Below, in pieces: positions 41,218 to 43,065 of a stretch of 43,065 nucleotides of DNA; position 1 is the first letter of the stretch; the number at the start of each line of letters is the position of its first letter. The stretch is from the NCBI GenBank assembly GCA_964460985.1, contig CAYWQX010000016.1, forward strand, positions 1 to 43,065, given 5' to 3'. Origin of the DNA: CAZABG01 sp964460985. Its GTDB lineage: Bacteria; Chlamydiota; Chlamydiia; Chlamydiales; Parachlamydiaceae. The translations under genes were made by a program, and so were the position numbers. The notes under the pieces were generated by a model that was not told where the DNA came from, searched no databases, and saw only the letters and a program-made list of their open reading frames with translations.

Positions 41218-43065
41218 ATGAAAAGGGATGAAAATGAGGCTTTAAGCTTGGTTGATGCGGTCGAAACCTTATCCAATATTGCCGATCTTAATATGGATCC
41301 GGCCATCGCCTTGTTTAAAGAGCAAGGTCTTCTTTTAACTCCGAGTGATACGATCAAAAATGTCGATTGGTTAGCAGTCCCTCCTGAAGAGGGGATTGTC
41401 ATGGTTAAATCAATTTTTAATACCGTCTTAAACTATTTACGGGGTTTTTATAAAGATGAGTATGCTTCGATACACGATATGAGAACCCTTGATGGCATCA
41501 AATCGGTGATGGTTCTAGTAGGAGAAGCGGCCAAAAAAATCGATAAGTATCAACAGGAAAATTTGAAAGGGCCCTTTCAAAGCATCACTGAATCAAAAGA
41601 ATATAAGAGACTTCAAGACTTTTATTTAAGAAAAATCTCTCACACGATTGACGAGGGTGTTTTAGGGAAGTGGATTTTAGCCATTACCAAAAATACCTTT
41701 CAAAGGCACAAAAAAGGGCCTGAAAAGGGAGTTTCGAGACACGTTTTTATCGATTTAGATACCATTAAAAAAGATACGGAATATGAATTGTTGCTTCTTA
41801 GAAAAGAAGATGGATCAAGGTTTTTTAATCCGCGCATCATAAGAAACATCAAACTTGTATCCGATTTTGGAAGATTTTTCTCTAATGAAAAAAGAGCCGA
41901 TGCGCTTGAAGCTGTGCCGGTTTGGAAGGATCAGTTTTTACACTCTGCAGCGGTTCACATCCTGAGAGATCTCTCTTCGACAATGAATGAATTTTTCAAG
42001 CATTATAAAATGTATAAAGAGGAAAAGACCGCTTCTACGTTAAATAAATGCTTTATGGCTTTGATGATGGCGGCAAACCCTAAACATGCCCAAAATAACT
42101 CCGAGCATAAAGGGGCTTACAAATATTTTAATGACGCTTTTCATTTTTTAAAGATCGCTGTGAATGAAAGAGAGTTTCAGAATCTTTTGACCTTCGGTCC
42201 CGAGACAGAAAACTCTATCGTTCTAATAGAATCTGTTTTGATGACGGTGAAAAGTTTTTATTCCTCTCCTATAAACTACTCGGGCCTAAATAAAATTCTA
42301 AAAGAGCTTTCACCTTGCGAGTATAAAGGATCTCTTAGTCAAATTATCAAATGCGATCTCCAATCGTTGCAAAAATCTTCCAAAGGGCATGTCTCAGGTC
42401 CGATTGGAAAAGCGCTCGAAATTTTTGAAGAGGGTCAAAGGATCTTTTTTGAACCTATTCAAGAGGTAAACATTCCAACAATGCCCTACTCGATTCAGTA
42501 TGGCGAAAAGAGAATCCCTTTGATCCGGATGGGAAGCCCTGTTCTACAAGAAGAGATTCATAAAGCAGCCTTATCACCTGCTTTCAAAGCTTTTTTAAGG
42601 ACCGCTCCCTCTTCGATTATCATCAATTTTCAAGATAGAAACCACTGGAAAGAGGAGGCAAGGTCGAAAGCACTTGATAATCTGCCGGTACCCATGCTCA
42701 CCTGGAATATAGAGTCTGATTTTTATCATCAGACAGGCAGGTATGAATCCGAGCATAAGATGGATAAGTTCTCTCTTCATCTGAAAGAATGGCTTGATGA
42801 GTGCCAATGCCTTCTGCCTTATGAGGAGCTTTTAAACTATGTTCACAAAGCTTTTTTCGATGGTAAGAATATTTTAAATCGCGAGGAGAGAAAAAGTTTT
42901 ATTGACCTCTTCATTCTGTTCAACAACTTAAAAGCGATTGATCAGTATGAGCCTGATTCGGTGCTTTATATCTGTAAAGATGGGGTTGATATAGTTCCCG
43001 TCCAGATGACTTTAATGAAAGCTTTTTTCATCTTATGGAAATGCGAGGCACTATCTCCAGACATA
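41218..43065 (+). CDS. large unknown protein, 3' end beyond the window
   Basis: ATG 41218, with AAGGA 7 nt upstream, opens a frame of exactly 616 codons that I followed without a stop to the right edge, so the gene is partial. The start reads MKRDENEALSLVDAVETLSN. The visible part is soluble, mixed helical and highly charged. Segments such as IPLIRMGSPV and SSIIINFQDRNHWKEEARSKAL (split here by position near residues 433-470) look like a conserved core, but I do not recognise a family. There is no signal peptide. An AT-rich 146-bp leader with CATAAT-like -10 (about 41171) precedes it. Confidence 0.8.
   Translation, partial: MKRDENEALSLVDAVETLSNIADLNMDPAIALFKEQGLLLTPSDTIKNVDWLAVPPEEGIVMVKSIFNTVLNYLRGFYKDEYASIHDMRTLDGIKSVMVLVGEAAKKIDKYQQENLKGPFQSITESKEYKRLQDFYLRKISHTIDEGVLGKWILAITKNTFQRHKKGPEKGVSRHVFIDLDTIKKDTEYELLLLRKEDGSRFFNPRIIRNIKLVSDFGRFFSNEKRADALEAVPVWKDQFLHSAAVHILRDLSSTMNEFFKHYKMYKEEKTASTLNKCFMALMMAANPKHAQNNSEHKGAYKYFNDAFHFLKIAVNEREFQNLLTFGPETENSIVLIESVLMTVKSFYSSPINYSGLNKILKELSPCEYKGSLSQIIKCDLQSLQKSSKGHVSGPIGKALEIFEEGQRIFFEPIQEVNIPTMPYSIQYGEKRIPLIRMGSPVLQEEIHKAALSPAFKAFLRTAPSSIIINFQDRNHWKEEARSKALDNLPVPMLTWNIESDFYHQTGRYESEHKMDKFSLHLKEWLDECQCLLPYEELLNYVHKAFFDGKNILNREERKSFIDLFILFNNLKAIDQYEPDSVLYICKDGVDIVPVQMTLMKAFFILWKCEALSPDI

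Overview
The window looks like a chromosomal segment of a member of the Chlamydiae, most likely an environmental, amoeba-associated lineage (Parachlamydiales-like). This is inferred from gene content, not from a search. Pointers are: accA directly followed by an MsbA-type exporter; a protein resembling the chlamydial type III chaperone Mcsc/CT260 next to a DnaQ-family exonuclease; a plant-type FabI with a long insertion; a ComEC without its C-terminal nuclease-like domain; several proteins with eukaryote-like or host-directed features (F-box/ankyrin-like, class-3 lipase-like, kinase-like); and a 3442-residue protein whose motifs fit the DUF3638/DUF3645 giant family. Genes are tightly packed, often with ATGA, TTGA or GTGA overlaps.

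Layout. 1-205: 51-bp tandem repeats. 296-4041 (+): L,D-transpeptidase, accA and an MsbA-like ABC exporter, followed by an F-box-like protein (4069-5508). 5505-9822 (-): an operon read from FliO-like protein through a 51-residue lipoprotein (not previously apparent because it is so short), an Mcsc-like chaperone, DnaQ-like exonuclease and a YeeZ-like epimerase, then a 622-residue helical protein. 9966-14277 (+): five overlapping genes, a HAD-Nudix fusion, FolB, a pteridine-reductase-like SDR, a toroid-like protein and a lipoprotein with papain-like residues. The first three read as a pterin/folate module. 14263-15165 (-): FabI. 15270-16199 (+): a membrane-anchored kinase-like protein behind a strong promoter. 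16202-18178 (-): an oxidative-stress operon (AhpD-like, Dps, quinone oxidoreductase). 18247-23701: RidA, a small secreted protein, ComEC, a beta-carbonic anhydrase, an unknown 497-residue protein, tRNA-Ser(CGA) and an exported cyclophilin.

23732-29256: a lipase-like protein with a C-terminal membrane region, a DUF6790-like membrane protein, a GNAT acetyltransferase, then a 39-residue ORF coupled to a tandem array of four four-TM proteins with paired cysteines and a W-x2-C-x-N tail in three of them. 29328-29790: tRNA-Ser(UGA) followed by a 160-bp-period array of broken tRNA-Ser copies. 29856-40184 (-): the giant protein with degenerate superfamily-2 helicase motifs. 40307-41071 (+): an unknown protein ending in a terminator. 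41218 to the right edge (+): an open-ended unknown gene of at least 616 codons.

The strongest candidates for something undescribed are the four-gene membrane array, the degenerate tRNA-Ser array, the giant helicase-like protein and the pterin operon containing a HAD-Nudix fusion.
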